DNA of 64,000 bases from Roseicyclus amphidinii (lineage in GTDB: Bacteria; Pseudomonadota; Alphaproteobacteria; Rhodobacterales; Rhodobacteraceae). The DNA lies in contig NZ_JASJOE010000006.1 of assembly GCF_030163755.1 (NCBI RefSeq), positions 35,224 through 99,223 on the forward strand, written 5' to 3'. A program made the translations under genes and the position numbers. Under the pieces are notes generated by a model, which saw only the letters and a list, made by a program, of their open reading frames with translations, had not been told where the DNA came from and made no database searches. Of the stretch, positions 55,414-64,000 are shown one piece after another (position 1 is the stretch's first letter; each line of letters starts with the position of its first letter).

Positions 55414-56219
55414 TCCTTGATCTGTGCTGTCGGGTCTGCCCCGGCGGAGGTCGCGCCAAGGGCTAGCGCAAAGGCGCGGAAAAGCGAAGCGCCAAACGCC
55501 GCGTTCATGTGGCGATGATCGTTCAGCACCTTTCCCTCGGTGCGGAAATCCATCGCGCCCATGGCGTAGGCGGGCTTGGTCAGGAACGGGCCTGCCATCG
55601 TCTCGGCCGGTTGCGGCACGAAGGTCATGCCGCGGGCCGCCAGCGCGCGGGCCAGCGCGTCGCGGTAGAGCGCATGGAGGCGCGGCAATTCGGGGTGATC
55701 GGCGACCGAGGCATAGGGTTCCTGCCGGTGGGGGCCGCGCCGGGTGACGGCGATGGTGGGGTAGGGGGCGAGTGCCGCGAAGACCGGCGCGATACCCCGG
55801 AACTGCCGGGCGAGGTGGTCGGCGCGCCCCGCGATCGCCTCCTCCATCGCCGAAAGGAAAGCGGGCGTCGAGATCAGCGGCCTGTCGCGGCGTGTGGGCC
55901 AGTCGGCCACGTCGTATTGCGCCGCCATGAACAGCGTTTGCGGCATTCCCAGCGTGTCACCGATGGCGAGAACCGCGTCGAAGCGGGTCAGGTCCAGCGC
56001 CGCCGTGCCGTTCACCCGCTCGGCCAGCTTGCGCGCCCCCGCGTCGCCCTCCGCGGGCTGGAACAGGCCCGCCGCGTCGACACCGGCCTCTGCGAACTTG
56101 CCGCCGGGCAGGCCGTAGAACGTGACGGACAGGTCCGGATGCTCGGCCGCGATCTCGGCCTCGGCATATTTCACCGCGCCGATGTTGGAGGTTCCCACGA
56201 CCGCGACCGCCCGCGTCAT
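55410..56219 (-). CDS. Conserved protein between GSCFA and scoB genes
   Basis: A 269-residue protein without signal peptide. The start MTRAVAVVGTSNIGAVKYAEAEIAAEHPDLSVTFYGLPGG has a nucleotide- or SGNH-like beta-alpha-beta opening with GTSN in place of GDSN. No family was recognised with certainty. It overlaps both neighbours by ATGA, so the four genes form one coupled unit. Possibly an esterase-like partner of the GSCFA protein (inference). Confidence 0.65.
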   Translation of the reverse strand: MTRAVAVVGTSNIGAVKYAEAEIAAEHPDLSVTFYGLPGGKFAEAGVDAAGLFQPAEGDAGARKLAERVNGTAALDLTRFDAVLAIGDTLGMPQTLFMAAQYDVADWPTRRDRPLISTPAFLSAMEEAIAGRADHLARQFRGIAPVFAALAPYPTIAVTRRGPHRQEPYASVADHPELPRLHALYRDALARALAARGMTFVPQPAETMAGPFLTKPAYAMGAMDFRTEGKVLNDHRHMNAAFGASLFRAFALALGATSAGADPTAQIKE

Positions 56220-57259
56220 GGGCGGAAGGCGTCCAGCAGCGCCTCTTCGCACAGGGCGTCGTCGGACATGTCGCCGACATCCTCCGCCACGCCCTCGGGG
56301 GCGGGGGCCAGCCCGTGCGACGCGAGGAACAGCGCCATGACGCCCTCGACCACCTCGGGCCTCACGCTGCGCAGGTCGGGGCCAAAGGCACCCCCCGCAT
56401 GGGCGGGCGACATCACCAGCTCGTAGGAGGGGAAATAGTCGATCCGGTCCGAGCTGTCGCAGGCCATGTCGCAGACCACGCGCAACACCGCCTTGGAGCG
56501 CATCGTCGCCGTAAGCACGTGATCCCCGCTCGCGGTCGCCGCCAGCGGCACGGGCGAGACCGTCAGAAGCCAGCGCAGACCGGGGTTCAGCTCGGCCAGC
56601 ATCTCCTCGAGCGCGGTGAAATCCTCGAGGATCTCGGCCACGCCGTAGTTGCGGAAGACGAAGATGTCGGCGTCATGGTCCCCGGCGATGGTGCCGGGCG
56701 CGGTGGGGTAGACGGTGCCGGTCTCGCGGTGCTCCCACCCCTCGGTCAGGCCCAGGGTGAAGACCAGGAGGTCCGCCCCTTCCAGCGCGCGGCCAAGCGC
56801 CACGAGGTGCTGCGCCCGCATCTCGGCCACCTGTGCGGGGCTGGTCAGCCCCTCCGGCTCCACGCCGGGGCGCAGCGCGTCCCAGTAGCGGCCATCCTTC
56901 TCCCATGCGGGCAGGGCGGGGGTGAAGAGGCCCAGCATCTCCTCGACCAGCTGCCGGAACTGGCGAACGGTGTAGATGTTGCCGGTCCGCGCCGAATAAG
57001 TGCCGTAGCCGAAGCGCCGCGCGGTCTCGGGCGGCATGCCGCGCAGGGCCGGTTCCGCGTCGATCACCGACAGGCCCGCGCGCGTCATCGCCGCGCCCAC
57101 ATGCTGCGCAAAGCAGGACCCGGCGGTGAAGACCCGCGTCTCGGGCGTCAGGGGAAAGCGCGGGCGATAGAGGTCGACCAGCTCCAGCGCCCCCACCCCC
57201 GCGACGCCGCCACGCCAGAAGGCGCGTTGCGGCTTGCCGCTGTAGGGGGAGCGCGCCAT
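56216..57259 (-). CDS. GSCFA-domain protein
   Basis: A 347-residue protein with the namesake TAGSCFAQHVG (GSCFA at 47-51) and a following region RRFGYGTYSARTGNIYTVRQFRQLVEE and LTLGLTEGWEH typical of the GSCFA family, a distant SGNH-like group. No signal peptide. Ser48 or Cys49 could be the nucleophile. It lies between scoA (9 bases) and the conserved protein (ATGA overlap). Confidence 0.85.
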   Translation of the reverse strand: MARSPYSGKPQRAFWRGGVAGVGALELVDLYRPRFPLTPETRVFTAGSCFAQHVGAAMTRAGLSVIDAEPALRGMPPETARRFGYGTYSARTGNIYTVRQFRQLVEEMLGLFTPALPAWEKDGRYWDALRPGVEPEGLTSPAQVAEMRAQHLVALGRALEGADLLVFTLGLTEGWEHRETGTVYPTAPGTIAGDHDADIFVFRNYGVAEILEDFTALEEMLAELNPGLRWLLTVSPVPLAATASGDHVLTATMRSKAVLRVVCDMACDSSDRIDYFPSYELVMSPAHAGGAFGPDLRSVRPEVVEGVMALFLASHGLAPAPEGVAEDVGDMSDDALCEEALLDAFRP

Positions 57260-57268
57260 GCGCGTCCC

Positions 57269-57970
57269 TCAGGCCGCGCGCGGCCGCGTGGTGCGCTGCT
57301 CGATCCGCTTCTCGTGCTGCCCCTGGATCAGGCGGTGGACGTAGATGCCCGGCAGGTGGATCGCGTCTGGGTCGAGGCTGCCTGTCGGCACGATCTCCTC
57401 CACCTCCATGATGCAGACCTTCCCGCAAATGGCGGCGGGCGGATTGAAGTTGCGGGCGGTCTTGCGGAAGATCGCATTGCCCGTCTCGTCCGCCTTCCAC
57501 GCCTTGACGATGGAAAGGTCCGCGAAGATGCCGCGCTCGAGGATATACTCCTGCCCGTCGAAGACCTTCACTTCCTTGCCTTCGGCGATCACGGTGCCGA
57601 CGCCGGTCTTGGTGTAGAAGCCCGGAATGCCCGCGCCGCCCGCCCGCATCCGCTCGGCGAGGGTTCCTTGAGGGTTGAACTCCAGCTCCAGCTCGCCGCT
57701 CAGATACTGGCGCATGAACTCGGCGTTCTCGCCGACGTAGGAGGACATCATCTTCTTCACCTGCCGGGTCGCCAAGAGCTTGCCGAGGCCGAAATCGTCG
57801 ATCCCTGCGTTGTTCGACGCGACGGTCAGGTCCTTCACGCCCGCCTCGACGATGCCGTCGATCAGAAGCTCGGGGATACCACACAGGCCGAAGCCCCCCG
57901 ATGCGATCAGCATGCCGTCGAAGAGAACCCCGTCCAGCGCCTCAGCCGCCGAGCCATAGACCTTTTTCAT
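57269..57970 (-). CDS. scoA: 3-oxoacid CoA-transferase subunit A
   Basis: A 233-residue alpha subunit. [36 protein letters not shown] is the CoA-binding start; [15 protein letters not shown] follows. ATG 57970 is chosen; longer frames lack support. With ScoB it moves CoA between succinyl-CoA and acetoacetate or a similar acid. Confidence 0.92.
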   Translation of the reverse strand: MKKVYGSAAEALDGVLFDGMLIASGGFGLCGIPELLIDGIVEAGVKDLTVASNNAGIDDFGLGKLLATRQVKKMMSSYVGENAEFMRQYLSGELELEFNPQGTLAERMRAGGAGIPGFYTKTGVGTVIAEGKEVKVFDGQEYILERGIFADLSIVKAWKADETGNAIFRKTARNFNPPAAICGKVCIMEVEEIVPTGSLDPDAIHLPGIYVHRLIQGQHEKRIEQRTTRPRAA

Positions 57971-58046
57971 CGCCTGTCTTCCCCTGATCTGGTGGTCGCC
58001 GCGCACCCTGCCGCCGCGCCGCGGCGAAGTCAACGTGGGCGGGCGC

Positions 58047-59153
58047 TCAAGCCTCCAGCGCGGCCTCCATCTCGGCCAGCAAGGTCGAGCAATAGGCCTC
58101 GAACCGTGGCCCCGGCTGTTGCGAGGTGATGCGCTCGGCCAAGGGGTCGGGCGCGGTGATGTCGCTGCCCGACAACGCCTCGAGCACCGCATGGCCGCAG
58201 AAGGGGACATGCGCCTCGGAATAGCCGCCCTCGTGGGTGAGGACGAGCTTGCCCTCGCACAACTCGCTCGCCGCCTCCATCACCATCTCGGTCAGCGCGC
58301 GGAACGTGTCCGAGCCGGCCATCATCCGGCCCAGCGGGTCCACGCCCGAGGCGTCGAAGCCGCAGGCCACGACGATCACGTCCGGCCGGAAGGCGTGCAG
58401 TTGCGGGATCACCAGCCGTTCCATCGCCTCGAGATAGGTGGCATGCCCGCCGCCCGGCGGCAGGGGCACGTTGAGGTTCAGCCCCGCACCGGCACCCGCG
58501 CCGCGATCCTCGAAATCGCCCGAGTCGCGGGGATAGTTCCGCTCCTGGTGGATCGAAACGGCCAGCGTGTCCGCCCGCTCGTAATAGATCGCTTCCGTCC
58601 CGTTGCCGTGGTGGACGTCCCAGTCGATCACCGCGATCCGCTCGGCAAGCCCCGCGGCCCGCGCCGCCTCGCAGGCGATGGCGATGTTGTTCAGCAGGCA
58701 AAAGCCGTTGGGGAAATCCGGCAGGCAATGGTGCCCCGGCGGGCGCGAGAGCGCATAGGCGTTGTCGAGCCGCCCCTGCAGCACGTCGAAGAGCGCAGCC
58801 TTGGTCAGCCCCGCCGAGAGGCAGGCGATGTCATAGCCATCCGGCCCGAAGGGCGTGCGCAGGCCCAGCTCGCCGCCGCCTTCGGCCGACTTGCGGCGGA
58901 AGGTCTCGACGTAGTCGCGCGGATGGATGCGCAGCAGGTCCTCCTCGGTCGCGGGTTGGGCCGAGGGGGTGGCCAGCTCGGCCATCAGGCCCGTGACCTC
59001 GACAAGGTTCTTGAAGCGGCGCTTCGTCTCGGGGTTTTCCGGCAGTCCGCCCGCCGTCGGGGGTTGCATCAGCCCGCCCACCGGAACGAGGAAACTGTAG
59101 TTGCCGCCCGAATGCCAGAAACAGCGTTCGTTGACGAAAAATCCTGTCGACAT
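58047..59153 (-). CDS. Histone deacetylase-family protein (acetylpolyamine amidohydrolase type)
   Basis: A 368-residue arginase-fold deacetylase. Catalytic His pair in SRPPGHH, zinc ligands in [12 protein letters not shown] and [11 protein letters not shown], and a C-terminal Gly-rich loop [17 protein letters not shown] 59153 gives [20 protein letters not shown]; longer frames are not protein-like. Substrates in bacteria include acetylpolyamines and acetylated proteins. It is about 75 bases upstream of scoA. Confidence 0.88.
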   Translation of the reverse strand: MSTGFFVNERCFWHSGGNYSFLVPVGGLMQPPTAGGLPENPETKRRFKNLVEVTGLMAELATPSAQPATEEDLLRIHPRDYVETFRRKSAEGGGELGLRTPFGPDGYDIACLSAGLTKAALFDVLQGRLDNAYALSRPPGHHCLPDFPNGFCLLNNIAIACEAARAAGLAERIAVIDWDVHHGNGTEAIYYERADTLAVSIHQERNYPRDSGDFEDRGAGAGAGLNLNVPLPPGGGHATYLEAMERLVIPQLHAFRPDVIVVACGFDASGVDPLGRMMAGSDTFRALTEMVMEAASELCEGKLVLTHEGGYSEAHVPFCGHAVLEALSGSDITAPDPLAERITSQQPGPRFEAYCSTLLAEMEAALEA

Positions 59154-59317
59154 GGTGCCCGTCCCCTTCCGTTCGGGCGCAGTATGTGGCCGTGCGCGGG
59201 GGGTGTAAACCGCGATGCGGGGGCTGTGGATGACCCTGTGAGGAGGATGCGAAACGGCATGGTCGCGGCCCGTCAAAGCGGGAAACCGGGCCCGGAATGC
59301 AGAATTGCGAAAAGCCG

Positions 59318-59560
59318 TCAGCGCCCCGGTTCGAGCTTGTAGGCCCCTTCCGGCAGGTCCAGCGCCGCGGCGAGGTCGCGCAGCTGCGTCATGGACAGGG
59401 TCACCGTCTGTTCGCGGTCGGTCCGTGGATCGTATTGCACCACGGTCACGCATTCGTCGAAGGCCGAGATGATGACGTCTTCCTGCAAGCGGACCCCCGC
59501 CTCGCCGTCATCGACAAGGGTGATCACGGTGGCGTCGAAATCGTGCTCGATGGTGAACAT
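59318..59560 (-). CDS. Small conserved hypothetical protein
   Basis: An 80-residue acidic protein, mostly beta strands by eye (FTIEHDFDATVITLVDDGE, and EDVIISAFDECVTVVQYDPRTDREQTVTLSMTQLRDLAAALDLPEG). No signal peptide or known motif. It lies just downstream of the DCC gene on the same strand. Function unknown. Confidence 0.7.
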   Translation of the reverse strand: MFTIEHDFDATVITLVDDGEAGVRLQEDVIISAFDECVTVVQYDPRTDREQTVTLSMTQLRDLAAALDLPEGAYKLEPGR

Positions 59561-59569
59561 GGCCCCAGC

Positions 59570-59962
59570 CTAGGCCCGCCCGTCCGGCCCCGCAAGCCCG
59601 CGCGCTTCGCGCCGCATCTGCTTGCGGTAGAGCCACGGGGCGGCCATCCGGTTGTAGAGCAGATCGGCCAACTGCCGCAGCCCCGGCATCATCGCCAGCC
59701 TTGCCATCCACCCCATGCCGGGCAGCGCTTCCCAGATCGCGGCGAAGGCGGGCACCCCGCTGACGATGCGCCCGTCGGGAAGGGCCGCGTGCATCCGCCG
59801 CTTCGCCTGGTCCGGCGTCAGTTGCCAGCCACCCAGATCGGCGCGGTTCAGGTCTTCGAAGACCAGCGGCGCGCCCGCGGTCTCGGCCCGCTTGCGGTAA
59901 TGGGCGATCTCGGCCCGGCAGATCGGGCAGCGGTCGTTGTAGAGAATGCGCGTCTGGCTCAT
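59570..59962 (-). CDS. DCC-family thiol-disulfide oxidoreductase-like protein (DUF393)
   Basis: A 130-residue protein with the family motif YNDRCPICRAEI (DxxCxxC) and RADLGGWQL, HAALPDGRIVSGVPAFAAIWEALPG. A thioredoxin-like redox role is assumed for the family. ATG 59962 gives the usual start. Confidence 0.88.
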   Translation of the reverse strand: MSQTRILYNDRCPICRAEIAHYRKRAETAGAPLVFEDLNRADLGGWQLTPDQAKRRMHAALPDGRIVSGVPAFAAIWEALPGMGWMARLAMMPGLRQLADLLYNRMAAPWLYRKQMRREARGLAGPDGRA

Positions 59963-60061
59963 GCCCTCGGACCTATCGCAGCGCGTCCAGGGGTCAAGCG
60001 GGGGCACAAGGCCGTGATGCCTCTGGACGGTGCGGGCGGGGCGGCTAGGCTTTCGACCACC

Positions 60062-60808
60062 ATGCCGATGTTGCGCCCCCTCCTTCCGGTCCTTGCCGCC
60101 GTGCTTGCGCTGGCGGGCTGTGTGTCGGGCGTTGCGCCGACCGCTCCGCCGCCCGGCGGGGTCGAAGCCGCAGCCGCAGCCGAAACCGAGGCCGAGCTTG
60201 CCGCCCGCGCCCGGCAGGCCGTGCTGAACTTCGACGAGGTCGTGACCCGCGTCGAACCCGTGGCCGAACAGGTCTGCCGAGAGGAAACGCCGGACCAGCC
60301 TTGCGATTTCGTGATCTATGTCGACCGGGCACCCGACAGCGGCGTCAACGCCTTCCACACGCTCGACCCGCAGGGGCAGCCCGCGATCATCTTCACCCTT
60401 GGCCTGATTGCCGAGGCCCGGAACACCGACGAGCTGGCCTTCATCATGGGTCACGAGGCCGCCCATCACATCGCGCGGCACCTGCCGCTGGGGCAACGCC
60501 GCGCCGTCGAAGGGGCCGAGGCCTTCGCCCGCATCGCCCAGGCGCGCGGCGCCGGAGCCGCGCAGATCGACGAGGCTGCGCAGCTCGGCGCGCTTGTGGC
60601 CAGCCGCGAATTCGGCCAGCAGGCCGAACTCGAGGCCGATGCCATCGGCACGATCATCGCCGCCCGTGCGGGCTATGACCCGCTCAGGGGGGCCGCCTTC
60701 TTCACGCGGTTCCCCGACCCCGCCCGCGCCTTCCTGTCGACCCATCCCACCAACGCCGCGCGCATCGGCGTGGTGCGGCGGACGCTTGCTGCCCTCGGCC
60801 CCTCTTGA
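60062..60808 (+). CDS. M48-family lipoprotein metalloprotease
   Basis: A 248-residue lipoprotein with lipobox ALAGC (Cys20) and a peptidase M48 domain: HEAAH (zinc His pair and catalytic Glu), and a downstream EADAIG that gives the third ligand. It resembles short BepA/LoiP-like proteases of the periplasm. Divergent from the DCC gene. Confidence 0.88.
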   Translation: MPMLRPLLPVLAAVLALAGCVSGVAPTAPPPGGVEAAAAAETEAELAARARQAVLNFDEVVTRVEPVAEQVCREETPDQPCDFVIYVDRAPDSGVNAFHTLDPQGQPAIIFTLGLIAEARNTDELAFIMGHEAAHHIARHLPLGQRRAVEGAEAFARIAQARGAGAAQIDEAAQLGALVASREFGQQAELEADAIGTIIAARAGYDPLRGAAFFTRFPDPARAFLSTHPTNAARIGVVRRTLAALGPS

Positions 60809-60892
60809 TCTGCGTCAAGGCGGCGCGGCCCCGCGTCGATAGGCTTTGCCCATCGGAACGGGCCCATGCGCCACGTGAAAAGGGGTGATGCC

Positions 60893-61147
60893 ATGCCGGG
60901 CAAACTGACACGCGACCGCCACGAGGGTCTTATGACCCGCATGGCCGAAACCCTCGGGGCGGATCTCGATGCCGCGGAACTGCGCGGCGCGTTGCCGCCC
61001 GAAATGCGCAAGGACATGCTGCAGGCCTGCACCGGCTGCTCCGACCCGACGGCTTGCGGGCACTGGCTGGCCACCCATGATCGTGCCGAGGCCGCGCCGG
61101 GGTATTGCCGCAACGGCGATCTTCTGGCCCGGCTTGCCGCCGAGTGA
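60893..61147 (+). CDS. DUF6455-family four-cysteine protein
   Basis: An 84-residue protein. Four cysteines: Cys46-x2-Cys49-x5-Cys55-x16-Cys72, in CTGCSDPTACGHWL and YCRNGD. The helical first half (EGLMTRMAETLGADLDAAELRGALP) fits DUF6455. The cysteine pattern suggests a metal or Fe-S site (inference). Confidence 0.8.
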   Translation: MPGKLTRDRHEGLMTRMAETLGADLDAAELRGALPPEMRKDMLQACTGCSDPTACGHWLATHDRAEAAPGYCRNGDLLARLAAE

Positions 61148-61170
61148 CACGGTCTGACCGGGGGGCACCG

Positions 61171-61455
61171 ATGGGACAGGCCAATCCCCGCCCGTTGGGC
61201 GATGCGAAGCGCCATTACTGGCTGGCGCTCGGCATGGCGCAGGCCACCGGGGCAGAGCTTCAGCGCGCGTTGGAGACGGGGGTGATCACCCATGCCGACT
61301 GGGCGCAGGCGGTTCAGCGGTGCCGCGGGTGCGGCTGGGCCGAAGGCTGCGCCTGCTGGATGGCCGCGCAGGAGACGGGCAAGGCCGCCGTCCCCGCGGC
61401 CTGTCCCAACGCCCAGCTCTTCACCCGCGCGGTCGCGGCGCCCGACCCGGCCTGA
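61171..61455 (+). CDS. DUF6455-related four-cysteine protein, paralog
   Basis: A 94-residue protein with the same spacing as its neighbour: Cys51-x2-Cys54-x5-Cys60-x17-Cys78, plus an extra Cys62, in CRGCGWAEGCACWM. The first half (YWLALGMAQATGAELQRALETGVI) matches the paralog in layout. ATG 61171 follows a GGGGG stretch; 23 bases separate the two genes. Confidence 0.75.
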   Translation: MGQANPRPLGDAKRHYWLALGMAQATGAELQRALETGVITHADWAQAVQRCRGCGWAEGCACWMAAQETGKAAVPAACPNAQLFTRAVAAPDPA

Positions 61456-61464
61456 GCCCGCCCC

Positions 61465-61770
61465 TCAATGCGTTTCGCGCGCCAGCCAGTCAGCGGCGTC
61501 TTGCGTCGTCTCCAGCCTTTCCCACGTGATCACCGGCACGTCATAGGGGTGTTCGGCCTCGAGAAAGGCCACCAGCGCCGCGCGCGCGGCGTCAGAGGTC
61601 TTGAAGATCACCATCACCTCGGTGTCCTCGGCAATCTCGCCCTGCCAGTGATAGAGGCTGCGCACCCCCTCGAGGATGTTGGCGCAGGCGGTGACATGCT
61701 CGGCCAGCGCCGCGCGGGCCAGCCGCTCGGCGCTGTCGCGGTCGGGGCAGGTGGTGGTGACATGGATCAT
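61465..61770 (-). CDS. cutA: Divalent-cation tolerance protein CutA
   Basis: A 101-residue CutA1 protein. The fold signature TACANILEGVRSLYHWQGEIAEDTEVMVIFKT and HPYDVPVI are clear. CutA forms trimers; the metal role is uncertain. It converges on the DUF6455 pair. Confidence 0.93.
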   Translation of the reverse strand: MIHVTTTCPDRDSAERLARAALAEHVTACANILEGVRSLYHWQGEIAEDTEVMVIFKTSDAARAALVAFLEAEHPYDVPVITWERLETTQDAADWLARETH

Positions 61771-61803
61771 GGCCCGCAGTGTAGCGCCAACGGGCCGCGC
61801 GGC

Positions 61804-63171
61804 TCAAGTCAGGCGGCTGCCCCAGAGGTCGTAATCGCTGGCCTCGTCCACCTCGACCTCGACGAAGTCGCCGGGGGCCAGCCCGTCGAACCCCTCGTCG
61901 ATGAACAGGTTGCCGTCGATCTCGGGCGCATCCGACATGGTCCGGCAGGTCGCGCCCTCGTCGTCCACGGCGTCGACCAGAACGGTCATCCGCTGCCCGA
62001 CCTTGGCGGCGAGTTTCGCCTCGGAAATCGCCTGCGCCTTTTCCATGAAGCGGTCCCACCGCTCCTGTTTGACCTCGGCGGGCACATGGTCGGGCAGGGC
62101 GTTGGACCGCGCGCCGTCCACGTTCTCGTACTGGAAGCAGCCGACCCGGTCGAGCTGCGCCTCGTCCAGCCAGTCGAGCAGGGTCTGGAACTCCGCCTCG
62201 GTCTCGCCGGGGTAGCCCACGATGAAAGTCGAGCGCAGCGTGATCTCGGGGCAGTCGCGCCGCCACGCCGCGATCTCGTCCAGCGTGCGCGAGGCCGCGG
62301 CGGGCCGCGCCATGCGCTTCAGCGTGTCGGGATGGGCATGCTGGAACGGGATGTCGAGATAGGGCAACAGCCCGTTCGACGCATCCGCCATCAGCGGGAT
62401 CAGCTCGCGCACATGCGGGTAGGGGTAGACATAGTGCAAGCGAACCCAGGCTCCGAGTGTGGACAAGTCTCTGGATAGATCGAGGATCGGAAACTTGACC
62501 TCGCGCCCTTTCCAGTCGGTGCCATAGGCCGACGTGTCCTGCGAGATCACGAGGATTTCCTTCACCCCCGCCTCGACCAGCTTCTCGGCCTCGCGCATCA
62601 CCGCCTTGGCGGGGCGCGACACCAGCCGCCCGCGCATGTCGGGGATGATGCAGAAGCGGCACTTGTGGTCGCAGCCCTCGGCGATCTTGAGATAGCTGTA
62701 ATGGCGCGGCGTCAGCTTCACGCCCGCGGGCGGCAGCAGGTCGACGAAGGGATCGGGGCTGGGCGGCACCGCGGCATGGACCGCGTCGAGCACCTGTTCG
62801 TATTGATGCGGGCCGGTCACCGCCAGAACCTTGGGATGCGCGCCGGTGATATACTCGGGCTCGGCGCCCAGGCAGCCGGTCACGATCACCCGCCCGTTCT
62901 CGCGCAGCGCCTCGCCGATGGCATCCAGGCTTTCGGCCTTGGCGCTGTCGAGGAACCCGCAGGTGTTCACGATCACCGCCTCGGCCCCCGCGTAATCGGG
63001 CGAGATGGCGTAGCCCTCGGCCCGGAGCCGCGTCAGGATGCGTTCGCTGTCGACCAGCGCCTTGGGACACCCAAGTGAGACCATCCCGATCCGGGGCTGG
63101 CCGGGGCGGGCGTCGTCGGAAAAGCGGGCGCGCGCGAGGTCCGGGCGCAGGTCGGGTGGGTTCTGGCTCAT
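61804..63171 (-). CDS. rimO: Ribosomal protein S12 methylthiotransferase RimO
   Basis: A 455-residue radical SAM enzyme: N-terminal cluster domain ([55 protein letters not shown]), the radical SAM motif CDHKCRFC, and a C-terminal TRAM domain. It methylthiolates Asp88 of S12. The PKALVDSE variant and GAEP separate it from MiaB. Confidence 0.95.
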   Translation of the reverse strand: MSQNPPDLRPDLARARFSDDARPGQPRIGMVSLGCPKALVDSERILTRLRAEGYAISPDYAGAEAVIVNTCGFLDSAKAESLDAIGEALRENGRVIVTGCLGAEPEYITGAHPKVLAVTGPHQYEQVLDAVHAAVPPSPDPFVDLLPPAGVKLTPRHYSYLKIAEGCDHKCRFCIIPDMRGRLVSRPAKAVMREAEKLVEAGVKEILVISQDTSAYGTDWKGREVKFPILDLSRDLSTLGAWVRLHYVYPYPHVRELIPLMADASNGLLPYLDIPFQHAHPDTLKRMARPAAASRTLDEIAAWRRDCPEITLRSTFIVGYPGETEAEFQTLLDWLDEAQLDRVGCFQYENVDGARSNALPDHVPAEVKQERWDRFMEKAQAISEAKLAAKVGQRMTVLVDAVDDEGATCRTMSDAPEIDGNLFIDEGFDGLAPGDFVEVEVDEASDYDLWGSRLT

Positions 63172-63263
63172 GACCGAGCCAGATAGCCCGTTGCGCGGCG
63201 AAGGGGAAGACAGGCCGCCCCGCTTCGCGCTAGACTCTGCCCAAAACAGGCAAGGGGTGTGCG

Positions 63264-64000
63264 ATGCGCTGGATCATTCGTTTGCTGGGCGCGGTCGCGC
63301 TGGTCGCCGTTCTCGCGTTGGGGGTGGTGTTCGCCGTCCCGACGGACCGGATCGCCGCGGTCGCCGCCGACCGGCTCGGCCAGTCGCTCGGCCGCGAGGT
63401 GACGCTGTCGGGCGAGGTGCGCCCGACCCTCTGGCCGCATCTGGGCGTGCGCGCCGCGGGTCTGCGTGTGGGCAACCCCGACTGGGCCGGAGACGCGCCC
63501 CTGATCGCGGCCGAGGCGCTGTCGGTCCGGGTGCCGTGGTCGGCGATCCTCGCCGGAGAGGTGCAGATCGACGAGATCACGCTGGTCGCCCCCGAGATCA
63601 CGCTGGTCCGCGCCGCCGATGGCCGCGTCAGCTGGGCCTTCTCCGACGCCGCGGAGCCGAGCGGCACGAACTCGGCGGGCCCGGCCCGCCCGCTCACCAT
63701 CACGGCGGCCGAAATCAGCGATGGCGCGCTGACCTGGCGGGATGAAGCCGCCGGGCAGGATGTGCGCATCACCGGGCTGGAGGCCCGGCTGGCCTTGCCC
63801 GCCGACGGCACGGCCCGCGTGGCGGGCGCGGCCAATGTGAACGGCACGCAGGTGACGCTCGACGCCACGGCCGCGCGGCTGCCCGCGCTGCTGGAGGGCG
63901 GATTGAGCGACCTGGAGCTTGCGCTGGACTGGTCCGGCGGCGAGTTGCGCTTTGCCGGTCGCGGCGCGCTGGCCCCGGCGCTCGAGGGCGCGCTGTCGGG
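63264..64000 (+). CDS. AsmA-family protein, N-terminal part
   Basis: The open frame runs off the right edge after about 245 residues. An N-terminal helix ([24 protein letters not shown]) is followed by the AsmA start [41 protein letters not shown], and beta-rich repeats. AsmA-like proteins are bridge-like lipid-transfer proteins between the membranes. GGGGTG precedes the ATG. Confidence 0.85.
   Translation, partial: MRWIIRLLGAVALVAVLALGVVFAVPTDRIAAVAADRLGQSLGREVTLSGEVRPTLWPHLGVRAAGLRVGNPDWAGDAPLIAAEALSVRVPWSAILAGEVQIDEITLVAPEITLVRAADGRVSWAFSDAAEPSGTNSAGPARPLTITAAEISDGALTWRDEAAGQDVRITGLEARLALPADGTARVAGAANVNGTQVTLDATAARLPALLEGGLSDLELALDWSGGELRFAGRGALAPALEGALS

Overview
The window is a high-GC alphaproteobacterial chromosome segment, most likely from the Rhodobacteraceae (Roseobacter or Paracoccus-like). 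The evidence is the gene content and style: FtsH starting MGNARN, a Tad pilus locus with GAVTVDW-type pilins, paired DUF6455 proteins, and two copies of a short element of the kind I recall as dispersed in roseobacter genomes (…TATTTTTGGAAAGATGAAG…). No rRNA, tRNA, CRISPR array, transposase or phage gene was recognised. Coding density is very high and many genes overlap by ATGA.

Layout. 1-0.8 kb: the tail of a urea-transporter ATPase (urtE) and a decayed flotillin fragment. 0.8-12.6 kb: a LysR regulator divergent from a ten-gene run that looks like a phosphonate-scavenging operon. It holds an oligopeptide-type ABC importer (substrate-binding protein, two permeases, two ATPases), a GNAT acetyltransferase, a SAM methyltransferase, a FAD amine oxidase of the phosphonatase-associated family, phosphonoacetaldehyde hydrolase (phnX) and a phosphonate-monoester-hydrolase-like sulfatase-fold enzyme. 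Seven junctions are ATGA overlaps. I infer uptake of an esterified aminophosphonate, ester cleavage, oxidation to phosphonoacetaldehyde, and release of phosphate by PhnX. This is the most promising candidate for an undescribed system here.

12.9-20 kb: an LpxR-like lipid A deacylase, a Hint-domain protein, rpsD with a structured leader, homospermidine synthase, an MFS transporter, prmA and a DUF1127 protein. 20.4-29.4 kb: ruvCAB followed by ybgC-tolQRAB-pal-ybgF. An extra stand-alone TolA C-terminal domain sits between tolA and tolB. 29.4-36.4 kb: tilS, ftsH, two tandem 97-residue coiled-coil proteins (one built on methionine heptads), then fhs-folD for one-carbon folate metabolism. 36.4-40.1 kb (minus): a hotdog thioesterase and the ligase-associated pair pdeM plus Lhr-like helicase.

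40.2-53.2 kb (minus): a nearly complete Tad/Flp pilus locus. In transcription order it is two near-identical pilins, a third tailed pilin, cpaB, cpaC, an OmpA lipoprotein, tadZ, tadA, tadB, tadC, two TPR lipoproteins, prepilin peptidase cpaA and a conserved AAA ATPase. TadE/F/G are not in the window. 53.5-64 kb: a lytic transglycosylase; a CoA-transferase operon whose two subunits are separated by a GSCFA protein and a second conserved protein; an HDAC-family deacetylase; a DCC protein; an M48 lipoprotein protease; two DUF6455 four-cysteine proteins; cutA; rimO; and the start of an AsmA-like protein.

All functional calls rest on sequence features read by eye and on family knowledge from memory. 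No database search was run.
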